From positions 1-64,000 of the forward strand of contig NZ_JAGINQ010000012.1 of NCBI RefSeq assembly GCF_017876165.1: DNA of 64,000 nucleotides, given 5' to 3'. Numbering within the stretch: position 1 is the first letter of the stretch; the number at the start of each line of letters is the position of its first letter. Shown in pieces: positions 1 to 9,281 of the stretch. Made by a program: the position numbers and the translations under genes. The stretch comes from Azospirillum soli (GTDB lineage: Bacteria > Pseudomonadota > Alphaproteobacteria > Azospirillales > Azospirillaceae). The notes under the pieces are model-generated. The model was not told the DNA's origin. It did not search any database and was given only the letters and a program-made list of their open reading frames with translations.

Positions 1-120
1 AGCTATCTGGCCGGCACCAACCTGCCGGTCCCGGTGGTCATCGGCGCCATCTTCGTCGTCTGCGTCCTGCTCTTCCGCCGCGGCATCGTCGGCGAACTGC
101 TTCACCGCCTGCGCCGATGA
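1..120 (+). CDS. C-terminal end of a branched-chain amino-acid ABC transporter permease (LivM-like)
   Basis: Only the last 39 codons are in the window. The frame is open from base 1 and stops at TGA 118-120. The residues form one hydrophobic segment (PVVIGAIFVVCVLLF) followed by RRGIVG and a basic tail, which is the usual end of LivM-type inner-membrane permeases for branched-chain amino acids or related amides. The gene points towards the CoA-transferase remnant and thiolase that follow, so it may be part of an uptake-and-catabolism cluster. The call rests on a short tail, so other permeases of the same family cannot be excluded. Confidence 0.6.
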   Translation, partial: SYLAGTNLPVPVVIGAIFVVCVLLFRRGIVGELLHRLRR

Positions 121-134
121 TCGGGTCTTCACTC

Positions 135-153
135 CTCCTTCCGCCGGAAGGAG
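135..153. terminator. Short perfect hairpin downstream of the permease
   Basis: CTCCTTCC, a 3-base loop and GGAAGGAG form a perfect 8-bp stem 14 bases after the permease stop. There is no clear T-run after it, so it may be a Rho-independent-like end, an RNA-stabilising hairpin or chance. Confidence 0.3.
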
Positions 154-269
154 AGAAGCTCTTTGCGATGGGGGACGCCGACTACCCCGAACACGCGCTC
201 GTCGTCAGGCGTGACGACTTGGGCAAGGTGTCGGGTCAGTGGCTCAGCCCTCTTTGGTCGAGGTTAGGC

Positions 270-572
270 ATGAAGACGTTGATCCGACTGGCCGATAGCG
301 TCGCAGCCATTCTCGACGGCGCCGTGTTGATGATCGGCGGATTCACGGGCGCCGGCACGCCGCCGCACCTTATGGAAGAGTACGTTCGGCAGGGCCGACG
401 CGACCTGACGGTGATTGCCAACGATACCCACACGCGTTCGTTCCGATTGCCGCCCGGTGATCGGACCCGATTCGGAGAGCGTGGTGTGGGTCGCGAAGGC
501 CGAGTTGGCCAGGACGCCGTTCCCGTGATGCCGTGTGCGGTCTGCCAAAACCTGAAGCGTTCCTATGCTTGA
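270..572 (+). pseudogene. Truncated CoA-transferase subunit A (AtoD-like) remnant
   Basis: From the ATG at 270 (GAGG about 7 bases upstream) about 53 residues read like the N terminus of a 3-oxoacid/acetate CoA-transferase alpha subunit: MKTLIRLADSVAAILDGA, the glycine-rich LMIGGFTGAGTP, then RRDLTVIANDT. After roughly base 428 the similarity ends, and the frame runs through unrelated residues to a stop at 570-572. Real subunits are about 220-260 residues, so most of alpha and all of beta are missing. The remnant overlaps the thiolase start by 8 bases. CoA-transferases commonly neighbour thiolases, which suggests a deletion inside a former atoDA-thiolase operon. Confidence 0.6.
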
Positions 573-1749
573 CGCAGTCGTGGTGTCAACGGCCCGCACG
601 CCAATCGGACGTGCCTTCCGCGGTGCCTTCAACAACACCAAATCCCCCACGCTGATGGCGCACGCCATCCGCCATGCGGTCTCTCGTGCCGGCATCGAAG
701 GCCGCGCTATCGATGATGCCGTGATAGGCACCGTGCTGACGGCCGGCACAGCAGGTGGCAATCTGGCTCGGAACGCCGTGCTCGCTGCCGGGCTGCCTTA
801 CTCGGTGGGAGCCCAGACCATCGACCGCCAATGCGCCTCCGGTCTCATGGCGATCGCCACGGCAGCGAAGCAGATCATGGTCGACGGCATGAATGTCGTC
901 TTGGCGGGTGGCCAGGACAGCATCAGCCTGGTTCAGAATCCGTACTTCGAGTGGACCAACCGGGACGCGGACCCCCGCGTCAAGGAGTTAGCACCGCATG
1001 CGTACATGCCGATGATCCAAACGGCGGAGCACGTGGCGCGCGTATACGCGATCACCCGCGATCAGCAGGACGAGTATGCGTTGCTGTCGCAGCGACGCAT
1101 GGCCCGCGCGCAGGTCGAGGGCTGGCTCGACGAGGAGATCGTTCCCATGACGACGAGGATGAACGTCGTCGACAAGACGACCGGCGAAACTTCCGAGGCC
1201 GAGGTGACGCTGTCGAAAGACGAGGGGAATCGCCCCGATACTACGCTCGAAGGGCTCGCAAAGCTCAAGCCGGTCGTGGAGGGCGGCACCGTGACCGCCG
1301 GCAACGCCAGCCAACTCTCGGACGGGGCATCGGCCTGTGTCCTGATGTCGTCAAAGTTTGCCGAGCGGAGGAACCTCGAGCCGCTGGGGATCTACCGCGG
1401 CATGGCGATCGCTGGAAACGCCCCGGAAGAGATGGGCCTTGGCCCGATCCACGCGATTCCCAAGCTGCTGCGCCTGCATGGACTGTCGATTGATGACATC
1501 GACCTTTGGGAGCTCAATGAAGCATTCGCCTGCCAAGCGCTGTACTGTGCCGAGCATCTGGGGATCGATCTCGAGCGTTACAACGTCAATGGCGGCTCCA
1601 TCGCGATCGGGCATCCCTATGGGATGACGGGATCCCGGCTTGTTGGCCACGCCCTGATCGAGGGGCGCCGCCGGGGCGCCAAGCGGGTCGTTGTATCGAT
1701 GTGTGTCGGCGGCGGTATGGGCGCAGCAGCGCTGTTCGACGTGTGCTGA
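565..1749 (+). CDS. Acetyl-CoA acetyltransferase (thiolase)
   Basis: Cytoplasmic thiolase of 394 residues, the usual length. It should condense or cleave acyl-CoA units (acetoacetyl-CoA to 2 acetyl-CoA, or a beta-ketoadipyl-type substrate). The catalytic residues are visible: acylated Cys90 in DRQCASG, His350 in GHPYGMTG and Cys380 in CVGGGMG. NEAFA, near residue 318, is also a family motif. The N terminus ([16 protein letters not shown]) is canonical, supporting the ATG at 565. It follows a truncated CoA-transferase, and its stop lies just before a decayed insertion sequence, so it may have lost operon partners on both sides. Sequence alone does not separate the degradative from the biosynthetic class. 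Confidence 0.9.
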   Translation: MLDAVVVSTARTPIGRAFRGAFNNTKSPTLMAHAIRHAVSRAGIEGRAIDDAVIGTVLTAGTAGGNLARNAVLAAGLPYSVGAQTIDRQCASGLMAIATAAKQIMVDGMNVVLAGGQDSISLVQNPYFEWTNRDADPRVKELAPHAYMPMIQTAEHVARVYAITRDQQDEYALLSQRRMARAQVEGWLDEEIVPMTTRMNVVDKTTGETSEAEVTLSKDEGNRPDTTLEGLAKLKPVVEGGTVTAGNASQLSDGASACVLMSSKFAERRNLEPLGIYRGMAIAGNAPEEMGLGPIHAIPKLLRLHGLSIDDIDLWELNEAFACQALYCAEHLGIDLERYNVNGGSIAIGHPYGMTGSRLVGHALIEGRRRGAKRVVVSMCVGGGMGAAALFDVC

Positions 1750-1759
1750 TTGTGGAGGC

Positions 1760-2910
1760 CTACGCTCCCCTACACGCAGTTCTCTCATATAGCGGTTCGC
1801 CGGGCCGGTGGGCGGTGATGCAGGAGGTGCTGTTTGAGTTCAGCCTTGAGCACCACGTCCCGTCGAACCACCTGCTTCGGCATTCGCTCGGAACGCCGGC
1901 TGTGCGAAGAGGTGCACCTGAACCTCGCCTACCTTTGGTTCTGCCGGCTCGGCTTGGAGGGCGAAATTTCCGATCACTCGACCTTTGCCAAGAACCGTCA
2001 CGGTCGCTTCCGCGACAGCGATCTCCTGCGGAAACTGTTCGAAACGACGGTGGAGCGCTGCATGGAGGCTGGGCTTGTGGGCGGCGGCTTCGCGGTCGAT
2101 GCCAGCCTGACTGGGAAGCGATGGCGGTGACCCGCCGCTCGGTGCGGGAGTATCTCGACACGCTGGACGAGGCCGTTTGGGGCGTCGCCAGCAAGGTGAA
2201 GCCCAAGTTCGTCTCGCGATCGGATCCAGCCGCGCAGTGGGGGGCGCAGAAGGGCCATGCGTTCTTCGCCTATGCTACCAACGACCTGATCGATGTCGAC
2301 CACGCCGTCATCGTCAATGTCGAAGGCGAGCCGCGCCATCTGCCAGGCGGAAGTCGGCGCCGCCCGCACCATGCTCGACCGTACCCGGGAGGGCTTTGGG
2401 CTCTATCCCGAGCGGCTGGCGGCCGACAGAGCCTACGGTTCGGCCGAGATGCTTGGCTGGCTGGTTCATGAGCGCGGGATAGAACCGCACATCCCGGTCC
2501 TCGACAAGTCCGAGCGCTGCGACGGAACCCTCGAACGGGCCGACTTCACCTACGATCATGAGGCCGATGCCTATGTCTGCCCCGCCGGCAAGGAACTTCG
2601 GCCGTGGCAGAAGACATATCGGACGCCGCCACCGACGCCTCTGTCACCACACGGCGCGAGCGGAAAAAGGTCGAAATGCTGTTCGCCCACCTCAAACGCA
2701 TCCTGAAGCTCGAACGGCAGCGATTGACGGGGCCGAACGTCGCCCGCGACGAGTTCCACCTCGCGGCGGCCGCCCAGAACCTTCGCAAGCTCGCCAAGCT
2801 CATCTCGATGCCGGAACCCAGCCCGGCATGAGGGGCCTTTACCCGCTGGCCCCTTGCAGTCGGCGCAGCAGCAATCTGCCGGCACCCGGCTTTTCAACGA
2901 TATCGGCGCA
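1760..2910 (+). mobile_element. Decayed IS1182-family insertion sequence
   Basis: Approximate limits of a dead insertion sequence defined by transposase fragments (1818-2831). A terminal-looking stretch (CGGCTTTTCAACGATATCGGC-like, about 2887-2907) follows them. I could not identify the matching left inverted repeat or a target duplication, so the ends are estimates. Confidence 0.45.
1818..2831 (+). pseudogene. IS1182-type transposase, frameshifted and internally deleted
   Basis: Consecutive pieces in different frames spell an IS1182-family (DDE) transposase. An N-terminal piece (LFEFSLEHHVPSNHLLR) is joined directly to CFGIRSERRLCEEVHLN, with the usual ~40 intervening residues missing. Then come HSTFAKNRHGRFRDSDLL, FAVDASL (first catalytic Asp region), KGHAFFAYATNDLIDVDHA, RLAADRAYGSAEMLGWL (second Asp region), and finally RKKVEMLFAHLKRILKL, which carries the Glu region. 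At least three frame changes and the deletion make it inactive. It separates the thiolase from an ABC permease whose ATPase partner is absent. Confidence 0.8.
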
Positions 2911-3147
2911 AAGGGGACAGTCTTACCGTCCGGGAAGGGTCAATATCCGCCGATAGGAGTGTGGAAAAGGGGACCGCGCCCCGGGGCAGCGGCTGGGGCG
3001 CCTGATTCCCCAGAAGCATAAGGCCGCTCGCTACCGCTGCATGGCGTGCCGGTTGCGCGCCGCCCAGTTCGGCTCGCCATTGACTGACCCGCAAACGTGG
3101 CGTCGTGAACGGTTGCCGCGCCAACGAACCGCCATGATATTCCCGTC
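2832..3147. other. Intergenic stretch with the IS right end
   Basis: About 316 bases without a gene. The left third holds the probable right end of the IS remnant. The rest, up to the permease start, shows no ORF, RNA or convincing promoter that I can support. Confidence 0.5.
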
Positions 3148-5676
3148 ATGACCTTCGTGCGCATCGCGTTGAGGCTGGCATGGCAAGACCTGCGGGGCGG
3201 GGTGGCCGGCCTGTGGATCGTTGTTTTGGGGGTGGCGCTCGGCGCTGCCATGATGGCTGCTGTGGGCTCCCTGAGCGCTTCCGTGCTCGACGGGATGCAT
3301 GCCACCGCGCGGGAATCCGTCGGCGGCGATCTGTCCTTGCGTCTGTTCCACGCTCCGGCCACGCCGGAGCAGCGGGCCTTCCTGGAGGCGGTCGGCACGG
3401 TCAGCGAAACGGCGGAGCTGAGGCCGGTCGCCGGAACGGTGACAGGAAGTGCGCGTACTCTCGTCGAGCTGAAGGCGATTGACGATAAATATCCTCTCGT
3501 CGGCACGGCGACCGTCTCCGGCACCGCCTCTCTCGGCGACGCCGTGGCACGCCGGGACGATTTCTGGGGTGCGGCGGTCTCCGCCGACCTTCTCAACGCG
3601 TTGAAGCTGGACATCGGGGACCGGCTGCGGATCGGAGCAACCGACGTCGTGATCCGCGCCACGATCGAGCATGAGCCGGACCGAACGTTTCGGGCCTTCT
3701 CCCTCGGCCCGCGTGTCATCATCGATCGCCGCGCCCTGGCGGAAACCGGCATTGCCGAGCCCGGAGCGCCGGTCTACTGGTACTACCGTATCCTTCTGCC
3801 CAAGCAGGCCCAGCCCGACGCTGTCCTGCGCGAGCTGGAAGGCCGCTTTCCCGACGCCGGGTGGCGGATCGTCGATGCGTCCCATGGCATCCCGGGCGTC
3901 GAGCGCACGGTCCAGTTCGCCCGCACCTTGTTCCTCCTGGTGTCGCTGTCCATACTGCTGATTGGTGGCGTCGGGGTCAGCCGTGCGTTGTCGGCACACC
4001 TTGCCCGGCGAATGCCAACCATAGCGGCGCTGAAGGCGGTGGGCGGCTCGCCACGCCTCCTCTTCACGGCCTTCCTGCTGCAGACGCTGTCCGTGATTGC
4101 CATCGCGCTCCTGATCGGTACGACGGCCGGAGCGCTTTTGGCCACCGCAGCGGCGCGCGCGCTGCCGCTCGACTGGTTGCCGGAGACGGCCAGTGCCGTC
4201 CAGCCGGGGGCATTTCTGCTGTCCGCAACGGCGGGTCTCTTGGCGGCGCTCCTGTGCGCCCTGCCGCCGTTGGCCCGCGCGGTCGGAACCAGCCCCGCCG
4301 CGATCTGGCGGAGCCCGGCGGGCAGCCCGCGGCAATCCCTGGGCTGGCAGGTCCGCGGCGCCATTGCTGTTCTCGGGCTGTCGCTCACCGGTGTACTCGT
4401 CGCGTGGACGGGCATGCCGTTTGCGGTTGCGGGGTTTCTCCTGGCCGCCGGGTTGGCCGCTGCCGGCTTCGCGGTCCTGGGGCATGGGCTCGCCCTGGTG
4501 GCCCGCCGCCTGGCGCGCGGCCGCCGACCGGTGGTCCGGCTGGCGATCGCCAACCTCGGGCGACCTGGGGCGCCGACGGTCCCGGTTGCCGTCGCGCTGG
4601 GAGTCGGCCTCACAGTGTTGGTGGCGGTCGGCGTGACCGGAACATCGGCTGTCGAGCACGTTGAGGCGACGCTTCCGGCCGAGATGCCGTCGGTCGTCTT
4701 CCTGAACGTTCCCCCGCAAGGCGAGGAAAGCGTGCGCAAACGCCTCTCCGCCGTGCCCGGCGTCCACCGGGTCGAAACGGCGCCATTTCTTCACGCGCGG
4801 ATCAGCCGCGTCAACAGTGTTGCCATTACCGAGGCGGATGTTCCGCGCTCCGTGGCCTGGGCGGTGCGCGGCGACCGGGGCCTGTCCTGGCGTGACCGCC
4901 CCGCCGCGACGGACGAGATCGTGGCGGGGGCATGGTGGCCTCCGGGCTACGACGGTCCGCCGCTCGCCTCGGTGGACGCGCAAGTGGCCAGCCGGCTGGG
5001 ATTGGCGGTGGGGGACACCATCACTTTGGCCCTGGCGGGTGGTCCGGTGACCGCAAGGGTCGGCAATCTTCGGCGCATCGACTGGACAAGGCTCGACCTC
5101 GACTTTCCGGTCGTCCTTTCGCCCTTTGCCGAACCGCCGCCGCACAGTCTCGTAGCCGCCGTGTGGTCCGGCGCGACAGTCGTACCCGCGGCAGAGGCGG
5201 CCATGAGGGAGGTCGCCCCGTACTCTCCCGCAGTACGCGCGGCCGAGGTGCTGAGCGCGCTCCGCTCGACTGTCGATCACGTCCGCCGGCTCCTGGACGG
5301 CCTGTCGTTCGTCGCTCTCAGCGCGGCCGGCGTCGTGCTTTTGGGCGCCATCGCCAACAGCGTGAGGCGGCGCCTTCATGAGATCGCGATCCTGCACGTC
5401 CTCGGGATTGGACGGCGCCCGATGGGCCAGGCTGTGGTTCTGGAGTTTACCCTTCTGGGCGCTGCTGTCGCGGCAGTGGCGGTGCCCCTAGGCTGGCTTG
5501 GCGGAACCGCCGTGGTTGTGAGCGTCACCGGTGCCGGCACCACGCCCGGAGGCGCGATTCCAGTGGCCGTCTTCCTCCTCACCATTGTCGCCATGGCGAC
5601 GGCCGGGGCCATGCTGGTGGCCAGCTTGCGCCGGAGGGACGTGCTGCGGCAGCTGGGCGGCAACGCCCTGGACTGA
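3148..5676 (+). CDS. FtsX-like ABC transporter permease (YbbP-type, COG3127)
   Basis: Inner-membrane permease of 842 residues, the normal size for this family. A first membrane helix (WIVVLGVALGAAMMAAVG, about 25-45) is followed by a periplasmic domain, a three-helix FtsX block (about 255-375), two further helices (about 405-450), a second periplasmic domain and a C-terminal three-helix block (about 710-830). The duplicated FtsX layout is typical of YbbP. Relatives work with a YbbA-type ATPase and often an esterase such as TesA in one operon, probably moving lipophilic substrates. Neither partner lies here: upstream is an IS remnant, and downstream a convergent regulator. No clear ribosome-binding site precedes the ATG, so the start is less certain than the family call. 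Confidence 0.8.
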   Translation: MTFVRIALRLAWQDLRGGVAGLWIVVLGVALGAAMMAAVGSLSASVLDGMHATARESVGGDLSLRLFHAPATPEQRAFLEAVGTVSETAELRPVAGTVTGSARTLVELKAIDDKYPLVGTATVSGTASLGDAVARRDDFWGAAVSADLLNALKLDIGDRLRIGATDVVIRATIEHEPDRTFRAFSLGPRVIIDRRALAETGIAEPGAPVYWYYRILLPKQAQPDAVLRELEGRFPDAGWRIVDASHGIPGVERTVQFARTLFLLVSLSILLIGGVGVSRALSAHLARRMPTIAALKAVGGSPRLLFTAFLLQTLSVIAIALLIGTTAGALLATAAARALPLDWLPETASAVQPGAFLLSATAGLLAALLCALPPLARAVGTSPAAIWRSPAGSPRQSLGWQVRGAIAVLGLSLTGVLVAWTGMPFAVAGFLLAAGLAAAGFAVLGHGLALVARRLARGRRPVVRLAIANLGRPGAPTVPVAVALGVGLTVLVAVGVTGTSAVEHVEATLPAEMPSVVFLNVPPQGEESVRKRLSAVPGVHRVETAPFLHARISRVNSVAITEADVPRSVAWAVRGDRGLSWRDRPAATDEIVAGAWWPPGYDGPPLASVDAQVASRLGLAVGDTITLALAGGPVTARVGNLRRIDWTRLDLDFPVVLSPFAEPPPHSLVAAVWSGATVVPAAEAAMREVAPYSPAVRAAEVLSALRSTVDHVRRLLDGLSFVALSAAGVVLLGAIANSVRRRLHEIAILHVLGIGRRPMGQAVVLEFTLLGAAVAAVAVPLGWLGGTAVVVSVTGAGTTPGGAIPVAVFLLTIVAMATAGAMLVASLRRRDVLRQLGGNALD

Positions 5677-5820
5677 TTAATGCCGAAACGATCGCGGAGC
5701 GCCAGCATCGATTTCCAAAGGTCATACTGTCGCGAAAGGAAGAGATCAAAGCGAACGACGGTCGATGTTGCAGAAGGGGAGCGTGCCCCCTGAGCGCCGA
5801 AAGTCCGCTTTTTGCCAGGA

Positions 5821-6720
5821 TCATTGCAGGACGGAACGCAACCGCGGCGTCGTGAAGTCCAGAAAAGCCTGCACCCGGCGCGGAGCCCGTTCACGGCCGA
5901 TGTAGACGGCATGGATTTCTTCCCGATCCACCATGGCCTCGTCCAGAACGGTGACCAGCCGGCCCGCCGCGATGTCGTCCCGGACGTGGAATTCCGCCAG
6001 CCGTGCCAGACCCAAGCCCAGCAGCGCCAGATGCCGCACGGTTTCGCCGTTGTTGGCCTGGATGCGCCCATGGACTTCGCGGTCCATCAGCCGCCCGCCC
6101 GTCTTCAGCGGCCAGACGGCGGCAGCCCGGCGGAAGTTGAACCCCAGGCAGTCGTGCTGTTCCAGATCGGCCGGCGAGCGGGGTACGCCCCGACGCGCCA
6201 GATAGGCGGGGGAGGCCACGATCCGCCGCCGCACGTCGCCAAGGCGGACCGCGAGCAGGGCCGAGTCCGGAAGGCGCCCGGTCCGGAAGGCGACATCGGC
6301 CTGCGCGGCGTACAGGTCCACCACCTCGTCGGTCAGCGTAAGGTCCAAATCGATGCCCGGATAGCGGTCTGTGAAGGCGGGGAGCAGCGGCAGCAGGCAA
6401 TGCCGCCCGAAGGGGACCGAGACGTTGATGCGGATCAGCCCGGTCGGCAGCCGGGCGCCCCCGGCGATCTCGGCATCGAAGGCATCCAGATCGCGCAGCA
6501 GGGCTTCAGCCCTCTCCCGGTAGAGGTCGCCTTCGGCGGTCAGGCGCAGCCGCCGGGTTGAGCGTTCGACCAGTCGCACGCCCAAACGTTCCTCGATCCG
6601 GGTGATCAGCTTGGCCGTGGCGGATGGGGTCATCCCCATGTCGCGGCCCCCGGCGCTGAAGCTGCCGCGGGTGGCGACGCGCAGAAAGACCCTCATTTCC
6701 CAGGCGCGGGGATCGCTCAT
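5821..6720 (-). CDS. LysR-family transcriptional regulator
   Basis: Protein of 299 residues with an N-terminal winged helix-turn-helix (about 5-65; GSFSAGGRDMGMTPSATAKLI and RLGVRLVERSTRRLRLT) and a substrate-binding domain of the PBP2 type (about 90-290). It is divergent from an MFS exporter gene and an aldo-keto reductase. In this arrangement LysR proteins normally activate the adjacent genes in response to a small molecule. A TTGT-N11-ACAA dyad sits 10 bases upstream of its start codon, where autoregulation would be expected. The effector cannot be told from sequence. Confidence 0.9.
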   Translation of the reverse strand: MSDPRAWEMRVFLRVATRGSFSAGGRDMGMTPSATAKLITRIEERLGVRLVERSTRRLRLTAEGDLYRERAEALLRDLDAFDAEIAGGARLPTGLIRINVSVPFGRHCLLPLLPAFTDRYPGIDLDLTLTDEVVDLYAAQADVAFRTGRLPDSALLAVRLGDVRRRIVASPAYLARRGVPRSPADLEQHDCLGFNFRRAAAVWPLKTGGRLMDREVHGRIQANNGETVRHLALLGLGLARLAEFHVRDDIAAGRLVTVLDEAMVDREEIHAVYIGRERAPRRVQAFLDFTTPRLRSVLQ

Positions 6721-6729
6721 GGCTTCACC

Positions 6730-6748
6730 TTGTCATTCAAGGACACAA
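6730..6748. promoter_or_regulatory. Candidate LysR-type operator (T-N11-A box)
   Basis: TTGT at 6730-6733, 11 bases, then ACAA at 6745-6748: a perfect dyad with the T-N11-A signature of LysR boxes. It lies between the divergent LysR start (6720) and MFS start (6826). Assignment is by pattern and position only. Confidence 0.5.
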
Positions 6749-6825
6749 TGATACGAAACGGCGCGGCATTCCGCCCAGCCCATCCGTGCCGCATCTCATG
6801 GGGCCTGCACAGATGGAGTGTTCCC

Positions 6826-8007
6826 ATGCCTCTTGCCTTGCTGGCCCTGGCCATCAGCGCCTACGCGATCGGAACCACGGAGTTCGTCATCGTCGGCCTG
6901 CTGCCCACCGTGGCCACCGACTTGAGCATCAGCCTGCCGCTCGCCGGCATGGTCGTCAGCGTCTATGCCCTGGGCGTCACCGTCGGTGCCCCCGTCCTCA
7001 CCGCGCTTACCGGCCGGCTGCGGCGCAAGCCGCTGCTGCTCGGTCTCATGGGTGTCTTTGTCGCTGGCAACCTGCTGGCGGGCGTCAGCCCCAATTATGA
7101 GACGCTGCTGGCCGCCCGCGTGCTCAGCGCCTTCGCTCACGGCGTCTTCTTCTCCGTCGGCGCGACCATCGCCGCCGATCTGGTGCCCGAGGACAAGCGG
7201 GCCTCGGCCATCGCCATGATGTTTTCCGGCCTGACCATCGCCATCGTCACCGGCGTGCCGATGGGAACTTGGATCGGCCAGCATTTCGGCTGGCGCGCCA
7301 CCTTCCTGGCGGTCTCCGCCCTTGGTGTCGTCGGCGGCCTGGGCGTCGCGACGCTGGTGCCGGGCAAGCTGACCCAGCCGCCCGCCGCCGGCCTCGGCGA
7401 TCAGCTCCGCGTGCTGACCAAGCCGCGCCTGCTGCTGGCCTTCGCCATCACGGCGCTGGGTTATGGCGGAACCTTTGTCGCCTTCACGTTCCTGGCGCCG
7501 ATCCTGGAGACGATCACCGGCTTTTCCAGCGGCACCGTCAGTCTCGTGCTGATCCTGTACGGCGCGGCCATTGCCGTGGGCAACGTGATCGGCGGTAAGG
7601 TCGCCAACCGCCGCCCGGTCCGCGCCTTGGCCTGGCTGTTCGCGTTGCAGGCGCTGGTCCTGTTCGCCTTCACCTTCACCGCCGCTTCCAAGGTCCCGGC
7701 CTTGATCACCCTGGCGGGCATGGGTGCCCTGGCCTTCGCCAACGTTCCCGGCCTGCAGCTCTACGTGGTCCAGCTGGCGCAGCGCCATTCGCCCGGTGCC
7801 GTGGACGTCGCCTCGGCCTTGAACATCGCCGCCTTCAACCTCGGCATTGCCGCCGGCGCCTTCTTCGGCGGACAGGTCGTGGCCTCGCCGCTGGGGCTCG
7901 CCGCGACGCCGTGGGTCGGGGGCCTGTTCGTCCTCGGCGGGCTGGCGCTGACGCTGTGGAGCGGAGCGCTCGACCGCCGCGATCACCACGCCCTCCAAAC
8001 TGCCTGA
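6826..8007 (+). CDS. MFS transporter, drug/sugar efflux type (YdhP/AraJ-like, DHA1 family)
   Basis: A 393-residue inner-membrane protein with about 12 hydrophobic segments, the size of DHA1 antiporters. The start MPLALLALAISAYAIGTTEF carries the GTTEFV signature of the AraJ/YdhP/NepI group. The usual basic loop between helices 2 and 3 (GRLRRKPLLLGL) follows. I chose the ATG at 6826 because GGAG lies 7 bases upstream and helix 1 begins at once; a longer in-frame start at 6730 would add a non-homologous leader and run through the LysR box. An aldo-keto reductase follows 37 bases later, probably co-transcribed. The substrate is unknown, possibly a sugar derivative or a toxic aldehyde product. 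Confidence 0.88.
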   Translation: MPLALLALAISAYAIGTTEFVIVGLLPTVATDLSISLPLAGMVVSVYALGVTVGAPVLTALTGRLRRKPLLLGLMGVFVAGNLLAGVSPNYETLLAARVLSAFAHGVFFSVGATIAADLVPEDKRASAIAMMFSGLTIAIVTGVPMGTWIGQHFGWRATFLAVSALGVVGGLGVATLVPGKLTQPPAAGLGDQLRVLTKPRLLLAFAITALGYGGTFVAFTFLAPILETITGFSSGTVSLVLILYGAAIAVGNVIGGKVANRRPVRALAWLFALQALVLFAFTFTAASKVPALITLAGMGALAFANVPGLQLYVVQLAQRHSPGAVDVASALNIAAFNLGIAAGAFFGGQVVASPLGLAATPWVGGLFVLGGLALTLWSGALDRRDHHALQTA

Positions 8008-8026
8008 CCCCTCCAAACTGCCTGAC
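7991..8026. repeat. Perfect 18-bp tandem duplication across the MFS stop codon
   Basis: The unit CCCTCCAAACTGCCTGAC occurs at 7991-8008 and again at 8009-8026. The first copy contains the TGA of the MFS gene (8005-8007); the second lengthens the spacer to the reductase. It looks like a recent slippage event. Confidence 0.9.
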
Positions 8027-8044
8027 TTTGTGAGAGACACATCG

Positions 8045-8869
8045 ATGCACACCGTTACCGCCAACGGCGCCACGATCCCCGCGCTCGGCTTCGGCACCTT
8101 CCGCATGAGCGGGCCGGACGTCCTGCGGATGGTCCCGCACATCCTCCGGCTCGGCTACCGCCACATCGACACCGCGCAAATTTACGGCAACGAGGCCGAG
8201 GTCGGCGAGGGCATCGCCGCCTCCGGCGTTTCACGCGCCGACATCTTCCTCACGACCAAGGTCTGGGTGGAGAATTACCGCCACGACGCCTTCCTGCACT
8301 CCGTCGATGAGAGCCTTCGGAAACTGCGAACCGATTACGTTGATCTCTTGCTGCTGCATTGGCCGAACAAAGCCGTGCCGCTGGCCGAACAGGTCGCCGC
8401 GCTGAACACCGTACGGGCGGCGGGTAAGGTCCGGCACATCGGTGTCAGCAATTTCTCGACCGCGCTGATGGCCGAAGCCATCCGCCTCAGCGATGCGCCG
8501 ATTGTCACCAACCAGATCGAGTACCATCCCTACCTGAACCAGGACGTGCTGCTCGATGCGGCGCGCGGGGCCGGCTTGTCGGTCACGGCCTACTATGCCA
8601 TGGCGGATGGGAAGGTCTTCGCCAATCCCATGCTGACGGAGATCGCCAGCCGACACGGCAGGAGCGTCGCGCAGGTGGTCCTGCGATGGATCGTGCAGCA
8701 GGGCGGCCTGATCGCCTTGTCAAAGACGGTTGGGGAGGCCCGTGCCGTGGATAACCTCGAGATTTTCGATTTCACGCTGCCGGCCGACGACATGGCGGCG
8801 ATTCACGCGCTCGCCCGCCCGGATGCGCGGATTGTGAACCCTGCTGGGCTGGCGCCGGCGTGGGATTGA
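8045..8869 (+). CDS. Aldo/keto reductase (2,5-diketo-gluconate reductase type)
   Basis: NADPH-dependent carbonyl reductase of 274 residues with the complete catalytic tetrad: Asp42 and Tyr47 in HIDTAQIYGNE, Lys72 in LTTKVW, and His105 in LLLLHWPN. The family motif HIGVSNFS and a C-terminal cofactor-binding segment (VLRWIVQQGGLIALSKT) are present. The ATG at 8045 matches the family start; a GTG at 8030 would add five residues. It is downstream of an MFS exporter and a divergent LysR regulator, so the three probably form one inducible unit that detoxifies or exports a carbonyl compound. Substrate not determinable. Confidence 0.9.
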   Translation: MHTVTANGATIPALGFGTFRMSGPDVLRMVPHILRLGYRHIDTAQIYGNEAEVGEGIAASGVSRADIFLTTKVWVENYRHDAFLHSVDESLRKLRTDYVDLLLLHWPNKAVPLAEQVAALNTVRAAGKVRHIGVSNFSTALMAEAIRLSDAPIVTNQIEYHPYLNQDVLLDAARGAGLSVTAYYAMADGKVFANPMLTEIASRHGRSVAQVVLRWIVQQGGLIALSKTVGEARAVDNLEIFDFTLPADDMAAIHALARPDARIVNPAGLAPAWD

Positions 8870-9281
8870 TGTGATCAGGTCCGGGGCGGCTCCTTAAGGC
8901 GAAGATCAGGGGCTGAGCATCCCGGACGGGCCATCTCCTCCGGGGGCGGGTGTTCGGTGTGGGGCCGGAGCGACCGTTACCGATGTGGTGGAAGGGGATG
9001 CCTGCTCCAGCTCCAGGCTGGGACGGCGACTGCTTTGCGACAGAAATCGGCGCTGCTACAGTCGAAACCTGCGTTTCTGAATCGACAAACCGCAGCGGTT
9101 CACTGAGCCTGAGAAGGAGCCTTGATCTTCGCCTGACAAGCCCTTCAGAGGCGCCCAGATGAGCTTCGGTGTAAATCGGAATCCAGTTCGCGTGTGCAAA
9201 AATGTGTGAAGATCGATGAGATAACGTGCCGATCGGCGTCAAAAGCGGGCGCCGATCCGCATCCTTCTCGCGGGGATCGGG
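8870..9281. other. 412-bp intergenic region
   Basis: No supported gene on either strand; the frames crossing it have no recognisable domain. An 8-bp inverted repeat (GATCGGCG at 9231-9238, CGCCGATC at 9250-9257) lies about 25 bases before the next start codon and could be a control hairpin. Nothing else is recognisable. Confidence 0.45.

Noticed and set aside
117-269. Upstream extension of the CoA-transferase remnant from ATG 117
   Set aside because: The extra 51 residues match no part of the family and cross the hairpin at 135-153; the family start is ATG 270.
3031-5397. A 788-codon minus-strand frame opposite the ABC permease
   Set aside because: Compositionally biased, no domain, and opposite a well-supported membrane protein.
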